Positions 24,601-39,600 of a stretch of 64,000 nucleotides of DNA are shown piece by piece. The notes beneath the pieces were generated by a model. That model was not told the origin of the DNA. It did not search any database and saw only the letters and a list, made by a program, of their open reading frames with translations. Position numbers and translations under genes: made by a program. Numbering within the stretch: the first letter of the stretch is position 1; each line of letters starts with the position of its first letter. The stretch is from NCBI GenBank assembly GCA_037178975.1, contig JASJZH010000001.1, forward strand, positions 7,920,501 through 7,984,500. The letters are read 5' to 3'. This stretch comes from Oscheius tipulae (Eukaryota > Nematoda > Chromadorea > Rhabditida > Rhabditidae).

Positions 24601-27600
24601 TCAGCAAGCTCCTTCTCAATAGCCTCCAGCTTTCTGGTAGCTTCATCAAGGGCACTTTGCTGTTCTTCTTTGGCTTTTCGAAGTGAGTCCAACTTCTGTC
24701 GAAGCTCATCGGCATTAGCAAGCTGGGAAAGTTCGCTGTCAAGTTGCTGGATTTGGACATCGGAGAGCTGCTCAAGAGGTAGTTCTTGAAGTTGAGTCAG
24801 CCTTAAAGTCAGGATCATCAGCAGTTCGTCCTTCTCCAGTTGATCAGCATTGTTCTTGGCTGTTGCAAGCAGACCATCGAGGTACTCAAGAGCTTCTTGT
24901 ACTCCGGCTAGCAATTCTGGATCGGCAGCTACATGTTTGCGTCCATGAGCAGCATCGTCGTTCTTCTCCTTCAGCATCTGCACTTGAGCCTTGAGAGCAG
25001 GCAATTGATGTTGTTCGATGTTGGCAATAGAGTCCTTGCTCAAAGGCTGTCCGACGAGTTGCTGAAGAGCTGCTAGTTCTTGTTGGACATGATTAGCCGA
25101 TTGATGGAGGACCTTGTCATCGTCAATCTCGGCAACCAGCTCGTTCAGAATGTCACTGTACTGCTTTTCCGTTTGTTCAGCATCGACGTCGTAGAATCGT
25201 ACATCGGCATAAGCACTCTCCAGAGGATTTAGCAGTTCGGAGAGACGCTGAATGTTACGAATCTTCTCAGCGAGCACATCGGATGTGTTGTTGGCAGCAG
25301 TAAGATTGCGGAGGTCATTCTCAGCTTGCTGAATGTCTCTTCGTGGCTTGTTGAGGACATCTTCCAATGGCTGGCGAAGTCTTTCCAGCTCGGCATCGGT
25401 CTCATTGCGAGCCGTCACGAACTCTTCCCAATAAGCAGCTCTGTTCCAGAGGATAGGTGCCAGTTCTTCAGCAGCCTTGCTTGCTTGTTCCAATGATCGG
25501 ACGGTTTCATCGTCAGCTGGCGCTCCATTGATGATATCCTGAGCAATGGCAATTTCCCTGCGCAAGTCATCTCCAAGTGGTTGATACTGCGAAGGAACGC
25601 CTTCGGGATCGTTGAGCAGGCTGTCAGCCTCGGCAATCAATTGTGCAAGACGAGATTGGGCGGGAACGGTCTTCTTATGCAATTCCTCAGTAGCCTTCAA
25701 GTTTTGCAGTTCATCTTCGGCAGCGGCACGACGTTGCTGAAAATTATAATGATTAAGCATTCATTTGTAATTTGTAACAATAATATGACTTGCTGCATCC
25801 AAAAATAATGTAACAAGTTACGATTTTAGAGAGTTCAAAAATTGAAAATGTAGAAAGTAACCAACCTTGAGCAGATCTTCTGCCTTTTCGAGACGAGCGA
25901 TGAGGTCATCGTATTCTCTGGCCTGTGGCTCATCAAGAGCAGCTCGGTCAGTAGTAGAAACAGATTGGCGCAGCTTCATCAGAGCTTCTTCGTCTCTTCT
26001 GAGCTGATCGATGACATCTTCAGCAGTCTTTCCAGTCTCTACGCGAGATGTGATGGCAAGCAAATTGTCTTCAGCATCCTTGCGAGTCGTGTTGAAAGCA
26101 GCCAGAGCAGCCAGCTTGTCACCAACCTTGGCTCCCAGCTGGTTCAATAGATCCTTGAGTCTTGACAGATCCCATTGGCTCTTCTCGCGAAGTTCGTCAC
26201 CTTGTGCTCCTTCGGGGATATCATGCATAAGAGCTTCAAGGCGTGCCTTACGGGCACCAAGATCTTCTAAGGCAGCTTGTTGTTCATCCAGATTTTCGGG
26301 AATGGCTTCAGGGCGCTGCTGTAGTTCAGCACTGATGAGCTTGATCTCGGGTGCAAGTGTATTCACTTGAACAGCTTCATCGATAGCCTTCTTCTGCTCA
26401 TCTGCCTTCTTCAACAAAACAGGTAGGCTCTCAGCTAGGTTCTTGTCAAGATCGTTGTCACTGACGAGCGGACTGTGCTGATCAAGTCGTTGCTGATGTT
26501 CCGTTACGGCGTGCTGTAGTTGTGTGAGCTGAGACAGAAGCTGATCGACAACAGGTTGTTGAGTCTCAGGAGTAGTCGTGTCAACGGCATTCAAAGCTGA
26601 TGACAGCTGTTCGAGCTGTGCCTTCAGGTTCTTGTTGTCATCTCGAAGTTCCTTCTCTTTGGGCAGAATCTTTTCCAGAGGCAATGCCAGTTCCTTGGTC
26701 TTCTGCTTAATGTCATTAGCAGTTCGGGCCAGCTGTTGAGGAAGTTCCAGTTGAGCAATCTCATCGTTGATAGCCTTGAGCTGTGCCAATTCCATGTCAA
26801 CATCAGCAAGAGGCTGTGCAGATTGAAGCTTCTCTGTAATGCTATCAAGTTGGTTCTTCTTCTCATCCAGCAAGGTAGTCAGATCATCGGTCTTCTTCTG
26901 ATCATCCAGAGACTTTTGGAGCTTGTCATCAAGGGCCTTGTTGATCTCAACAGACTTCTTAGCCAGTGCATCCTTACGATCACGGAGCTCGGCAGATGTA
27001 ATGTCTCCTACGGCTTCCAACTTGGCTGCCAATGCAGGGATTGTGTCCTTCTTGAGATCTTGAAGTTTCTGGACAGAGTCAGCAGCTTGGACGTTTGCTT
27101 CGGCAGAATTAACGGCCTGTTCAAGTTCATCCAATGCTTCAGTAGCCTTCTTCTTCTCAGCTTCGTCTGACTTCTTCTTCTCAACTTCTTGTCTGGTCTT
27201 CTCGGTGATTTCATCGATCTTCTTGCGAGCTTCATCAACTCGGCCCGTGTCCGGAACAGGTGTTACAGCTAGAAGACGGTCAGAAAGCTCGTTGGCCTTG
27301 TGTAGACGATCCTCGAGGGTAGCCAGATCTTCTTCAGCAGCTTCAGTTGACTTTTGCTTTTTGCCTTTACCCTTCTTGGCCTTCTTCTGATCAGCAGATG
27401 GTCCAAGCTCAGCAAGCTCCTTCTCAATAGCCTCCAGCTTTCTGGTAGCTTCATCAAGGGCACTTTGCTGTTCTTCTTTGGCTTTTCGAAGTGAGTCCAA
27501 CTTCTGTCGAAGCTCATCGGCATTAGCAAGCTGGGAAAGTTCGCTGTCAAGTTGCTGGATTTGGACATCGGAGAGCTGCTCAAGAGGTAGTTCTTGAAGT

Positions 27601-30600
27601 TGAGTCAGCCTTAAAGTCAGGATCATCAGCAGTTCGTCCTTCTCCAGTTGATCAGCATTGTTCTTGGCTGTTGCAAGCAGACCATCGAGGTACTCAAGAG
27701 CTTCTTGTACTCCGGCTAGCAATTCTGGATCGGCAGCTACATGTTTGCGTCCATGAGCAGCATCGTCGTTCTTCTCCTTCAGCATCTGCACTTGAGCCTT
27801 GAGAGCAGGCAATTGATGTTGTTCGATGTTGGCAATAGAGTCCTTGCTCAAAGGCTGTCCGACGAGTTGCTGAAGAGCTGCTAGTTCTTGTTGGACATGA
27901 TTAGCCGATTGATGGAGGACCTTGTCATCGTCAATCTCGGCAACCAGCTCGTTCAGAATGTCACTGTACTGCTTTTCCGTTTGTTCAGCATCGACGTCGT
28001 AGAATCGTACATCGGCATAAGCACTCTCCAGAGGATTTAGCAGTTCGGAGAGACGCTGAATGTTACGAATCTTCTCAGCGAGCACATCGGATGTGTTGTT
28101 GGCAGCAGTAAGATTGCGGAGGTCATTCTCAGCTTGCTGAATGTCTCTTCGTGGCTTGTTGAGGACATCTTCCAATGGCTGGCGAAGTCTTTCCAGCTCG
28201 GCATCGGTCTCATTGCGAGCCGTCACGAACTCTTCCCAATAAGCAGCTCTGTTCCAGAGGATAGGTGCCAGTTCTTCAGCAGCCTTGCTTGCTTGTTCCA
28301 ATGATCGGACGGTTTCATCGTCAGCTGGCGCTCCATTGATGATATCCTGAGCAATGGCAATTTCCCTGCGCAAGTCATCTCCAAGTGGTTGATACTGCGA
28401 AGGAACGCCTTCGGGATCGTTGAGCAGGCTGTCAGCCTCGGCAATCAATTGTGCAAGACGAGATTGGGCGGGAACGGTCTTCTTATGCAATTCCTCAGTA
28501 GCCTTCAAGTTTTGCAGTTCATCTTCGGCAGCGGCACGACGTTGCTGAAAATTATAATGATTAAGCATCATTTGTAATTTGTAACAATAATATGACTTGC
28601 TGCATCCAAAAATAATGTAACAAGTTACGATTTTAGAGAGTTCAAAAATTGAAAATGTAGAAAGTAACCAACCTTGAGCAGATCTTCTGCCTTTTCGAGA
28701 CGAGCGATGAGGTCATCGTATTCTCTGGCCTGTGGCTCATCAAGAGCAGCTCGGTCAGTAGTAGAAACAGATTGGCGCAGCTTCATCAGAGCTTCTTCGT
28801 CTCTTCTGAGCTGATCGATGACATCTTCAGCAGTCTTTCCAGTCTCTACGCGAGATGTGATGGCAAGCAAATTGTCTTCAGCATCCTTGCGAGTCGTGTT
28901 GAAAGCAGCCAGAGCAGCCAGCTTGTCACCAACCTTGGCTCCCAGCTGGTTCAATAGATCCTTGAGTCTTGACAGATCCCATTGGCTCTTCTCGCGAAGT
29001 TCGTCACCTTGTGCTCCTTCGGGGATATCATGCATAAGAGCTTCAAGGCGTGCCTTACGGGCACCAAGATCTTCAAGGCAGCTTGTTGTTCATCCAGATT
29101 TTCGGGAATGGCTTCAGGGCGCTGCTGTAGTTCAGCACTGATGAGCTTGATCTCGGGTGCAAGTGTATTCACTTGAACAGCTTCATCGATAGCCTTCTTC
29201 TGCTCATCTGCCTTCTTCAACAAAACAGGTAGGCTCTCAGCTAGGTTCTTGTCAAGATCGTTGTCACTGACGAGCGGACTGTGCTGATCAAGTCGTTGCT
29301 GATGTTCCGTTACGGCGTGCTGTAGTTGTGTGAGCTGAGACAGAAGCTGATCGACAACAGGTTGTTGAGTCTCAGGAGTAGTCGTGTCAACGGCATTCAA
29401 AGCTGATGACAGCTGTTCGAGCTGTGCCTTCAGGTTCTTGTTGTCATCTCGAAGTTCCTTCTCTTTGGGCAGAATCTTTTCCAGAGGCAATGCCAGTTCC
29501 TTGGTCTTCTGCTTAATGTCATTAGCAGTTCGGGCCAGCTGTTGAGGAAGTTCCAGTTGAGCAATCATCGTTGATAGCCTTGAGCTGTGCCAATTCCATG
29601 TCAACATCAGCAAGAGGCTGTGCAGATTGAAGCTTCTCTGTAATGCTATCAAGTTGGTTCTTCTTCTCATCCAGCAAGGTAGTCAGATCATCGGTCTTCT
29701 TCTGATCATCCAGAGACTTTTGGAGCTTGTCATCAAGGGCCTTGTTGATCTCAACAGACTTCTTAGCCAGTGCATCCTTACGATCACGGAGCTCGGCAGA
29801 TGTAATGTCTCCTACGGCTTCCAACTTGGCTGCCAATGCAGGGATTGTGTCCTTCTTGAGATCTTGAAGTTTCTGGACAGAGTCAGCAGCTTGGACGTTT
29901 GCTTCGGCAGAATTAACGGCCTGTTCAAGTTCATCCAATGCTTCAGTAGCCTTCTTCTTCTCAGCTTCGTCTGACTTCTTCTTCTCAACTTCTTGTCTGG
30001 TCTTCTCGGTGATTTCATCGATCTTCTTGCGAGCTTCATCAACTCGGCCCGTGTCCGGAACAGGTGTTACAGCTAGAAGACGGTCAGAAAGCTCGTTGGC
30101 CTTGTGTAGACGATCCTCGAGGGTAGCCAGATCTTCTTCAGCAGCTTCAGTTGACTTTTGCTTTTTGCCTTTACCCTTCTTGGCCTTCTTCTGATCAGCA
30201 GATGGTCCAAGCTCAGCAAGCTCCTTCTCAATAGCCTCCAGCTTTCTGGTAGCTTCATCAAGGGCACTTTGCTGTTCTTCTTTGGCTTTTCGAAGTGAGT
30301 CCAACTTCTGTCGAAGCTCATCGGCATTAGCAAGCTGGGAAAGTTCGCTGTCAAGTTGCTGGATTTGGACATCGGAGAGCTGCTCAAGAGGTAGTTCTTG
30401 AAGTTGAGTCAGCCTTAAAGTCAGGATCATCAGCAGTTCGTCCTTCTCCAGTTGATCAGCATTGTTCTTGGCTGTTGCAAGCAGACCATCGAGGTACTCA
30501 AGAGCTTCTTGTACTCCGGCTAGCAATTCTGGATCGGCAGCTACATGTTTGCGTCCATGAGCAGCATCGTCGTTCTTCTCCTTCAGCATCTGCACTTGAG

Positions 30601-33600
30601 CCTTGAGAGCAGGCAATTGATGTTGTTCGATGTTGGCAATAGAGTCCTTGCTCAAAGGCTGTCCGACGAGTTGCTGAAGAGCTGCTAGTTCTTGTTGGAC
30701 ATGATTAGCCGATTGATGGAGGACCTTGTCATCGTCAATCTCGGCAACCAGCTCGTTCAGAATGTCACTGTACTGCTTTTCCGTTTGTTCAGCATCGACG
30801 TCGTAGAATCGTACATCGGCATAAGCACTCTCCAGAGGATTTAGCAGTTCGGAGAGACGCTGAATGTTACGAATCTTCTCAGCGAGCACATCGGATGTGT
30901 TGTTGGCAGCAGTAAGATTGCGGAGGTCATTCTCAGCTTGCTGAATGTCTCTTCGTGGCTTGTTGAGGACATCTTCCAATGGCTGGCGAAGTCTTTCCAG
31001 CTCGGCATCGGTCTCATTGCGAGCCGTCACGAACTCTTCCCAATAAGCAGCTCTGTTCCAGAGGATAGGTGCCAGTTCTTCAGCAGCCTTGCTTGCTTGT
31101 TCCAATGATCGGACGGTTTCATCGTCAGCTGGCGCTCCATTGATGATATCCTGAGCAATGGCAATTTCCCTGCGCAAGTCATCTCCAAGTGGTTGATACT
31201 GCGAAGGAACGCCTTCGGGATCGTTGAGCAGGCTGTCAGCCTCGGCAATCAATTGTGCAAGACGAGATTGGGCGGGAACGGTCTTCTTATGCAATTCCTC
31301 AGTAGCCTTCAAGTTTTGCAGTTCATCTTCGGCAGCGGCACGACGTTGCTGAAAATTATAATGATTAAGCATTCATTTGTAATTTGTAACAATAATATGA
31401 CTTGCTGCATCCAAAAATAATGTAACAAGTTACGATTTTAGAGAGTTCAAAAATTGAAAATGTAGAAAGTAACCAACCTTGAGCAGATCTTCTGCCTTTT
31501 CGAGACGAGCGATGAGGTCATCGTATTCTCTGGCCTGTGGCTCATCAAGAGCAGCTCGGTCAGTAGTAGAAACAGATTGGCGCAGCTTCATCAGAGCTTC
31601 TTCGTCTCTTCTGAGCTGATCGATGACATCTTCAGCAGTCTTTCCAGTCTCTACGCGAGATGTGATGGCAAGCAAATTGTCTTCAGCATCCTTGCGAGTC
31701 GTGTTGAAAGCAGCCAGAGCAGCCAGCTTGTCACCAACCTTGGCTCCCAGCTGGTTCAATAGATCCTTGAGTCTTGACAGATCCCATTGGCTCTTCTCGC
31801 GAAGTTCGTCACCTTGTGCTCCTTCGGGGATATCATGCATAAGAGCTTCAAGGCGTGCCTTACGGGCACCAAGATCTTCCAAGGCAGCTTGTTGTTCATC
31901 CAGATTTTCGGGAATGGCTTCAGGGCGCTGCTGTAGTTCAGCACTGATGAGCTTGATCTCGGGTGCAAGTGTATTCACTTGAACAGCTTCATCGATAGCC
32001 TTCTTCTGCTCATCTGCCTTCTTCAACAAAACAGGTAGGCTCTCAGCTAGGTTCTTGTCAAGATCGTTGTCACTGACGAGCGGACTGTGCTGATCAAGTC
32101 GTTGCTGATGTTCCGTTACGGCGTGCTGTAGTTGTGTGAGCTGAGACAGAAGCTGATCGACAACAGGTTGTTGAGTCTCAGGAGTAGTCGTGTCAACGGC
32201 ATTCAAAGCTGATGACAGCTGTTCGAGCTGTGCCTTCAGGTTCTTGTTGTCATCTCGAAGTTCCTTCTCTTTGGGCAGAATCTTTTCCAGAGGCAATGCC
32301 AGTTCCTTGGTCTTCTGCTTAATGTCATTAGCAGTTCGGGCCAGCTGTTGAGGAAGTTCCAGTTGAGCAATCTCATCGTTGATAGCCTTGAGCTGTGCCA
32401 ATTCCATGTCAACATCAGCAAGAGGCTGTGCAGATTGAAGCTTCTCTGTAATGCTATCAAGTTGGTTCTTCTTCTCATCCAGCAAGGTAGTCAGATCATC
32501 GGTCTTCTTCTGATCATCCAGAGACTTTTGGAGCTTGTCATCAAGGGCCTTGTTGATCTCAACAGACTTCTTAGCCAGTGCATCCTTACGATCACGGAGC
32601 TCGGCAGATGTAATGTCTCCTACGGCTTCCAACTTGGCTGCCAATGCAGGGATTGTGTCCTTCTTGAGATCTTGAAGTTTCTGGACAGAGTCAGCAGCTT
32701 GGACGTTTGCTTCGGCAGAATTAACGGCCTGTTCAAGTTCATCCAATGCTTCAGTAGCCTTCTTCTTCTCAGCTTCGTCTGACTTCTTCTTCTCAACTTC
32801 TTGTCTGGTCTTCTCGGTGATTTCATCGATCTTCTTGCGAGCTTCATCAACTCGGCCCGTGTCCGGAACAGGTGTTACAGCTAGAAGACGGTCAGAAAGC
32901 TCGTTGGCCTTGTGTAGACGATCCTCGAGGGTAGCCAGATCTTCTTCAGCAGCTTCAGTTGACTTTTGCTTTTTGCCTTTACCCTTCTTGGCCTTCTTCT
33001 GATCAGCAGATGGTCCAAGCTCAGCAAGCTCCTTCTCAATAGCCTCCAGCTTTCTGGTAGCTTCATCAAGGGCACTTTGCTGTTCTTCTTTGGCTTTTCG
33101 AAGTGAGTCCAACTTCTGTCGAAGCTCATCGGCATTAGCAAGCTGGGAAAGTTCGCTGTCAAGTTGCTGGATTTGGACATCGGAGAGCTGCTCAAGAGGT
33201 AGTTCTTGAAGTTGAGTCAGCCTTAAAGTCAGGATCATCAGCAGTTCGTCCTTCTCCAGTTGATCAGCATTGTTCTTGGCTGTTGCAAGCAGACCATCGA
33301 GGTACTCAAGAGCTTCTTGTACTCCGGCTAGCAATTCTGGATCGGCAGCTACATGTTTGCGTCCATGAGCAGCATCGTCGTTCTTCTCCTTCAGCATCTG
33401 CACTTGAGCCTTGAGAGCAGGCAATTGATGTTGTTCGATGTTGGCAATAGAGTCCTTGCTCAAAGGCTGTCCGACGAGTTGCTGAAGAGCTGCTAGTTCT
33501 TGTTGGACATGATTAGCCGATTGATGGAGGACCTTGTCATCGTCAATCTCGGCAACCAGCTCGTTCAGAATGTCACTGTACTGCTTTTCCGTTTGTTCAG

Positions 33601-36600
33601 CATCGACGTCGTAGAATCGTACATCGGCATAAGCACTCTCCAGAGGATTTAGCAGTTCGGAGAGACGCTGAATGTTACGAATCTTCTCAGCGAGCACATC
33701 GGATGTGTTGTTGGCAGCAGTAAGATTGCGGAGGTCATTCTCAGCTTGCTGAATGTCTCTTCGTGGCTTGTTGAGGACATCTTCCAATGGCTGGCGAAGT
33801 CTTTCCAGCTCGGCATCGGTCTCATTGCGAGCCGTCACGAACTCTTCCCAATAAGCAGCTCTGTTCCAGAGGATAGGTGCCAGTTCTTCAGCAGCCTTGC
33901 TTGCTTGTTCCAATGATCGGACGGTTTCATCGTCAGCTGGCGCTCCATTGATGATATCCTGAGCAATGGCAATTTCCCTGCGCAAGTCATCTCCAAGTGG
34001 TTGATACTGCGAAGGAACGCCTTCGGGATCGTTGAGCAGGCTGTCAGCCTCGGCAATCAATTGTGCAAGACGAGATTGGGCGGGAACGGTCTTCTTATGC
34101 AATTCCTCAGTAGCCTTCAAGTTTTGCAGTTCATCTTCGGCAGCGGCACGACGTTGCTGAAAATTATAATGATTAAGCATTCATTTGTAATTTGTAACAA
34201 TAATATGACTTGCTGCATCCAAAAATAATGTAACAAGTTACGATTTTAGAGAGTTCAAAAATTGAAAATGTAGAAAGTAACCAACCTTGAGCAGATCTTC
34301 TGCCTTTTCGAGACGAGCGATGAGGTCATCGTATTCTCTGGCCTGTGGCTCATCAAGAGCAGCTCGGTCAGTAGTAGAAACAGATTGGCGCAGCTTCATC
34401 AGAGCTTCTTCGTCTCTTCTGAGCTGATCGATGACATCTTCAGCAGTCTTTCCAGTCTCTACGCGAGATGTGATGGCAAGCAAATTGTCTTCAGCATCCT
34501 TGCGAGTCGTGTTGAAAGCAGCCAGAGCAGCCAGCTTGTCACCAACCTTGGCTCCCAGCTGGTTCTAATAGATCCTTGAGTCTTGACAGATCCCATTGGC
34601 TCTTCTCGCGAAGTTCGTCACCTTGTGCTCCTTCGGGGATATCATGCATAAGAGCTTCAAGGCGTGCCTTACGGGCACCAAGATCTTCCAAGGCAGCTTG
34701 TTGTTCATCCAGATTTTCGGGAATGGCTTCAGGGCGCTGCTGTAGTTCAGCACTGATGAGCTTGATCTCGGGTGCAAGTGTATTCACTTGAACAGCTTCA
34801 TCGATAGCCTTCTTCTGCTCATCTGCCTTCTTCAACAAAACAGGTAGGCTCTCAGCTAGGTTCTTGTCAAGATCGTTGTCACTGACGAGCGGACTGTGCT
34901 GATCAAGTCGTTGCTGATGTTCCGTTACGGCGTGCTGTAGTTGTGTGAGCTGAGACAGAAGCTGATCGACAACAGGTTGTTGAGTCTCAGGAGTAGTCGT
35001 GTCAACGGCATTCAAAGCTGATGACAGCTGTTCGAGCTGTGCCTTCAGGTTCTTGTTGTCATCTCGAAGTTCCTTCTCTTTGGGCAGAATCTTTTCCAGA
35101 GGCAATGCCAGTTCCTTGGTCTTCTGCTTAATGTCATTAGCAGTTCGGGCCAGCTGTTGAGGAAGTTCCAGTTGAGCAATCTCATCGTTGATAGCCTTGA
35201 GCTGTGCCAATTCCATGTCAACATCAGCAAGAGGCTGTGCAGATTGAAGCTTCTCTGTAATGCTATCAAGTTGGTTCTTCTTCTCATCCAGCAAGGTAGT
35301 CAGATCATCGGTCTTCTTCTGATCATCCAGAGACTTTTGGAGCTTGTCATCAAGGGCCTTGTTGATCTCAACAGACTTCTTAGCCAGTGCATCCTTACGA
35401 TCACGGAGCTCGGCAGATGTAATGTCTCCTACGGCTTCCAACTTGGCTGCCAATGCAGGGATTGTGTCCTTCTTGAGATCTTGAAGTTTCTGGACAGAGT
35501 CAGCAGCTTGGACGTTTGCTTCGGCAGAATTAACGGCCTGTTCAAGTTCATCCAATGCTTCAGTAGCTTCTTCTTCTCAGCTTCGTCTGACTTCTTCTTC
35601 TCAACTTCTTGTCTGGTCTTCTCGGTGATTTCATCGATCTTCTTGCGAGCTTCATCAACTCGGCCCGTGTCCGGAACAGGTGTTACAGCTAGAAGACGGT
35701 CAGAAAGCTCGTTGGCCTTGTGTAGACGATCCTCGAGGGTAGCCAGATCTTCTTCAGCAGCTTCAGTTGACTTTTGCTTTTTGCCTTTACCCTTCTTGGC
35801 CTTCTTCTGATCAGCAGATGGTCCAAGCTCAGCAAGCTCCTTCTCAATAGCCTCCAGCTTTCTGGTAGCTTCATCAAGGGCACTTTGCTGTTCTTCTTTG
35901 GCTTTTCGAAGTGAGTCCAACTTCTGTCGAAGCTCATCGGCATTAGCAAGCTGGGAAAGTTCGCTGTCAAGTTGCTGGATTTGGACATCGGAGAGCTGCT
36001 CAAGAGGTAGTTCTTGAAGTTGAGTCAGCCTTAAAGTCAGGATCATCAGCAGTTCGTCCTTCTCCAGTTGATCAGCATTGTTCTTGGCTGTTGCAAGCAG
36101 ACCATCGAGGTACTCAAGAGCTTCTTGTACTCCGGCTAGCAATTCTGGATCGGCAGCTACATGTTTGCGTCCATGAGCAGCATCGTCGTTCTTCTCCTTC
36201 AGCATCTGCACTTGAGCCTTGAGAGCAGGCAATTGATGTTGTTCGATGTTGGCAATAGAGTCCTTGCTCAAAGGCTGTCCGACGAGTTGCTGAAGAGCTG
36301 CTAGTTCTTGTTGGACATGATTAGCCGATTGATGGAGGACCTTGTCATCGTCAATCTCGGCAACCAGCTCGTTCAGAATGTCACTGTACTGCTTTTCCGT
36401 TTGTTCAGCATCGACGTCGTAGAATCGTACATCGGCATAAGCACTCTCCAGAGGATTTAGCAGTTCGGAGAGACGCTGAATGTTACGAATCTTCTCAGCG
36501 AGCACATCGGATGTGTTGTTGGCAGCAGTAAGATTGCGGAGGTCATTCTCAGCTTGCTGAATGTCTCTTCGTGGCTTGTTGAGGACATCTTCCAATGGCT

Positions 36601-39600
36601 GGCGAAGTCTTTCCAGCTCGGCATCGGTCTCATTGCGAGCCGTCACGAACTCTTCCCAATAAGCAGCTCTGTTCCAGAGGATAGGTGCCAGTTCTTCAGC
36701 AGCCTTGCTTGCTTGTTCCAATGATCGGACGGTTTCATCGTCAGCTGGCGCTCCATTGATGATATCCTGAGCAATGGCAATTTCCCTGCGCAAGTCATCT
36801 CCAAGTGGTTGATACTGCGAAGGAACGCCTTCGGGATCGTTGAGCAGGCTGTCAGCCTCGGCAATCAATTGTGCAAGACGAGATTGGGCGGGAACGGTCT
36901 TCTTATGCAATTCCTCAGTAGCCTTCAAGTTTTGCAGTTCATCTTCGGCAGCGGCACGACGTTGCTGAAAATTATAATGATTAAGCATTCATTTGTAATT
37001 TGTAACAATAATATGACTTGCTGCATCCAAAAATAATGTAACAAGTTACGATTTTAGAGAGTTCAAAAATTGAAAATGTAGAAAGTAACCAACCTTGAGC
37101 AGATCTTCTGCCTTTTCGAGACGAGCGATGAGGTCATCGTATTCTCTGGCCTGTGGCTCATCAAGAGCAGCTCGGTCAGTAGTAGAAACAGATTGGCGCA
37201 GCTTCATCAGAGCTTCTTCGTCTCTTCTGAGCTGATCGATGACATCTTCAGCAGTCTTTCCAGTCTCTACGCGAGATGTGATGGCAAGCAAATTGTCTTC
37301 AGCATCCTTGCGAGTCGTGTTGAAAGCAGCCAGAGCAGCCAGCTTGTCACCAACCTTGGCTCCCAGCTGGTTCAATAGATCCTTGAGTCTTGACAGATCC
37401 CATTGGCTCTTCTCGCGAAGTTCGTCACCTTGTGCTCCTTCGGGGATATCATGCATAAGAGCTTCAAGGCGTGCCTTACGGGCACCAAGATCTTCCAAGG
37501 CAGCTTGTTGTTCATCCAGATTTTCGGGAATGGCTTCAGGGCGCTGCTGTAGTTCAGCACTGATGAGCTTGATCTCGGGTGCAAGTGTATTCACTTGAAC
37601 AGCTTCATCGATAGCCTTCTTCTGCTCATCTGCCTTCTTCAACAAAACAGGTAGGCTCTCAGCTAGGTTCTTGTCAAGATCGTTGTCACTGACGAGCGGA
37701 CTGTGCTGATCAAGTCGTTGCTGATGTTCCGTTACGGCGTGCTGTAGTTGTGTGAGCTGAGACAGAAGCTGATCGACAACAGGTTGTTGAGTCTCAGGAG
37801 TAGTCGTGTCAACGGCATTCAAAGCTGATGACAGCTGTTCGAGCTGTGCCTTCAGGTTCTTGTTGTCATCTCGAAGTTCCTTCTCTTTGGGCAGAATCTT
37901 TTCCAGAGGCAATGCCAGTTCCTTGGTCTTCTGCTTAATGTCATTAGCAGTTCGGGCCAGCTGTTGAGGAAGTTCCAGTTGAGCAATCTCATCGTTGATA
38001 GCCTTGAGCTGTGCCAATTCCATGTCAACATCAGCAAGAGGCTGTGCAGATTGAAGCTTCTCTGTAATGCTATCAAGTTGGTTCTTCTTCTCATCCAGCA
38101 AGGTAGTCAGATCATCGGTCTTCTTCTGATCATCCAGAGACTTTTGGAGCTTGTCATCAAGGGCCTTGTTGATCTCAACAGACTTCTTAGCCAGTGCATC
38201 CTTACGATCACGGAGCTCGGCAGATGTAATGTCTCCTACGGCTTCCAACTTGGCTGCCAATGCAGGGATTGTGTCCTTCTTGAGATCTTGAAGTTTCTGG
38301 ACAGAGTCAGCAGCTTGGACGTTTGCTTCGGCAGAATTAACGGCCTGTTCAAGTTCATCCAATGCTTCAGTAGCCTTCTTCTTCTCAGCTTCGTCTGACT
38401 TCTTCTTCTCAACTTCTTGTCTGGTCTTCTCGGTGATTTCATCGATCTTCTTGCGAGCTTCATCAACTCGGCCCGTGTCCGGAACAGGTGTTACAGCTAG
38501 AAGACGGTCAGAAAGCTCGTTGGCCTTGTGTAGACGATCCTCGAGGGTAGCCAGATCTTCTTCAGCAGCTTCAGTTGACTTTTGCTTTTTGCCTTTACCC
38601 TTCTTGGCCTTCTTCTGATCAGCAGATGGTCCAAGCTCAGCAAGCTCCTTCTCAATAGCCTCCAGCTTTCTGGTAGCTTCATCAAGGGCACTTTGCTGTT
38701 CTTCTTTGGCTTTTCGAAGTGAGTCCAACTTCTGTCGAAGCTCATCGGCATTAGCAAGCTGGGAAAGTTCGCTGTCAAGTTGCTGGATTTGGACATCGGA
38801 GAGCTGCTCAAGAGGTAGTTCTTGAAGTTGAGTCAGCCTTAAAGTCAGGATCATCAGCAGTTCGTCCTTCTCCAGTTGATCAGCATTGTTCTTGGCTGTT
38901 GCAAGCAGACCATCGAGGTACTCAAGAGCTTCTTGTACTCCGGCTAGCAATTCTGGATCGGCAGCTACATGTTTGCGTCCATGAGCAGCATCGTCGTTCT
39001 TCTCCTTCAGCATCTGCACTTGAGCCTTGAGAGCAGGCAATTGATGTTGTTCGATGTTGGCAATAGAGTCCTTGCTCAAAGGCTGTCCGACGAGTTGCTG
39101 AAGAGCTGCTAGTTCTTGTTGGACATGATTAGCCGATTGATGGAGGACCTTGTCATCGTCAATCTCGGCAACCAGCTCGTTCAGAATGTCACTGTACTGC
39201 TTTTCCGTTTGTTCAGCATCGACGTCGTAGAATCGTACATCGGCATAAGCACTCTCCAGAGGATTTAGCAGTTCGGAGAGACGCTGAATGTTACGAATCT
39301 TCTCAGCGAGCACATCGGATGTGTTGTTGGCAGCAGTAAGATTGCGGAGGTCATTCTCAGCTTGCTGAATGTCTCTTCGTGGCTTGTTGAGGACATCTTC
39401 CAATGGCTGGCGAAGTCTTTCCAGCTCGGCATCGGTCTCATTGCGAGCCGTCACGAACTCTTCCCAATAAGCAGCTCTGTTCCAGAGGATAGGTGCCAGT
39501 TCTTCAGCAGCCTTGCTTGCTTGTTCCAATGATCGGACGGTTTCATCGTCAGCTGGCGCTCCATTGATGATATCCTGAGCAATGGCAATTTCCCTGCGCA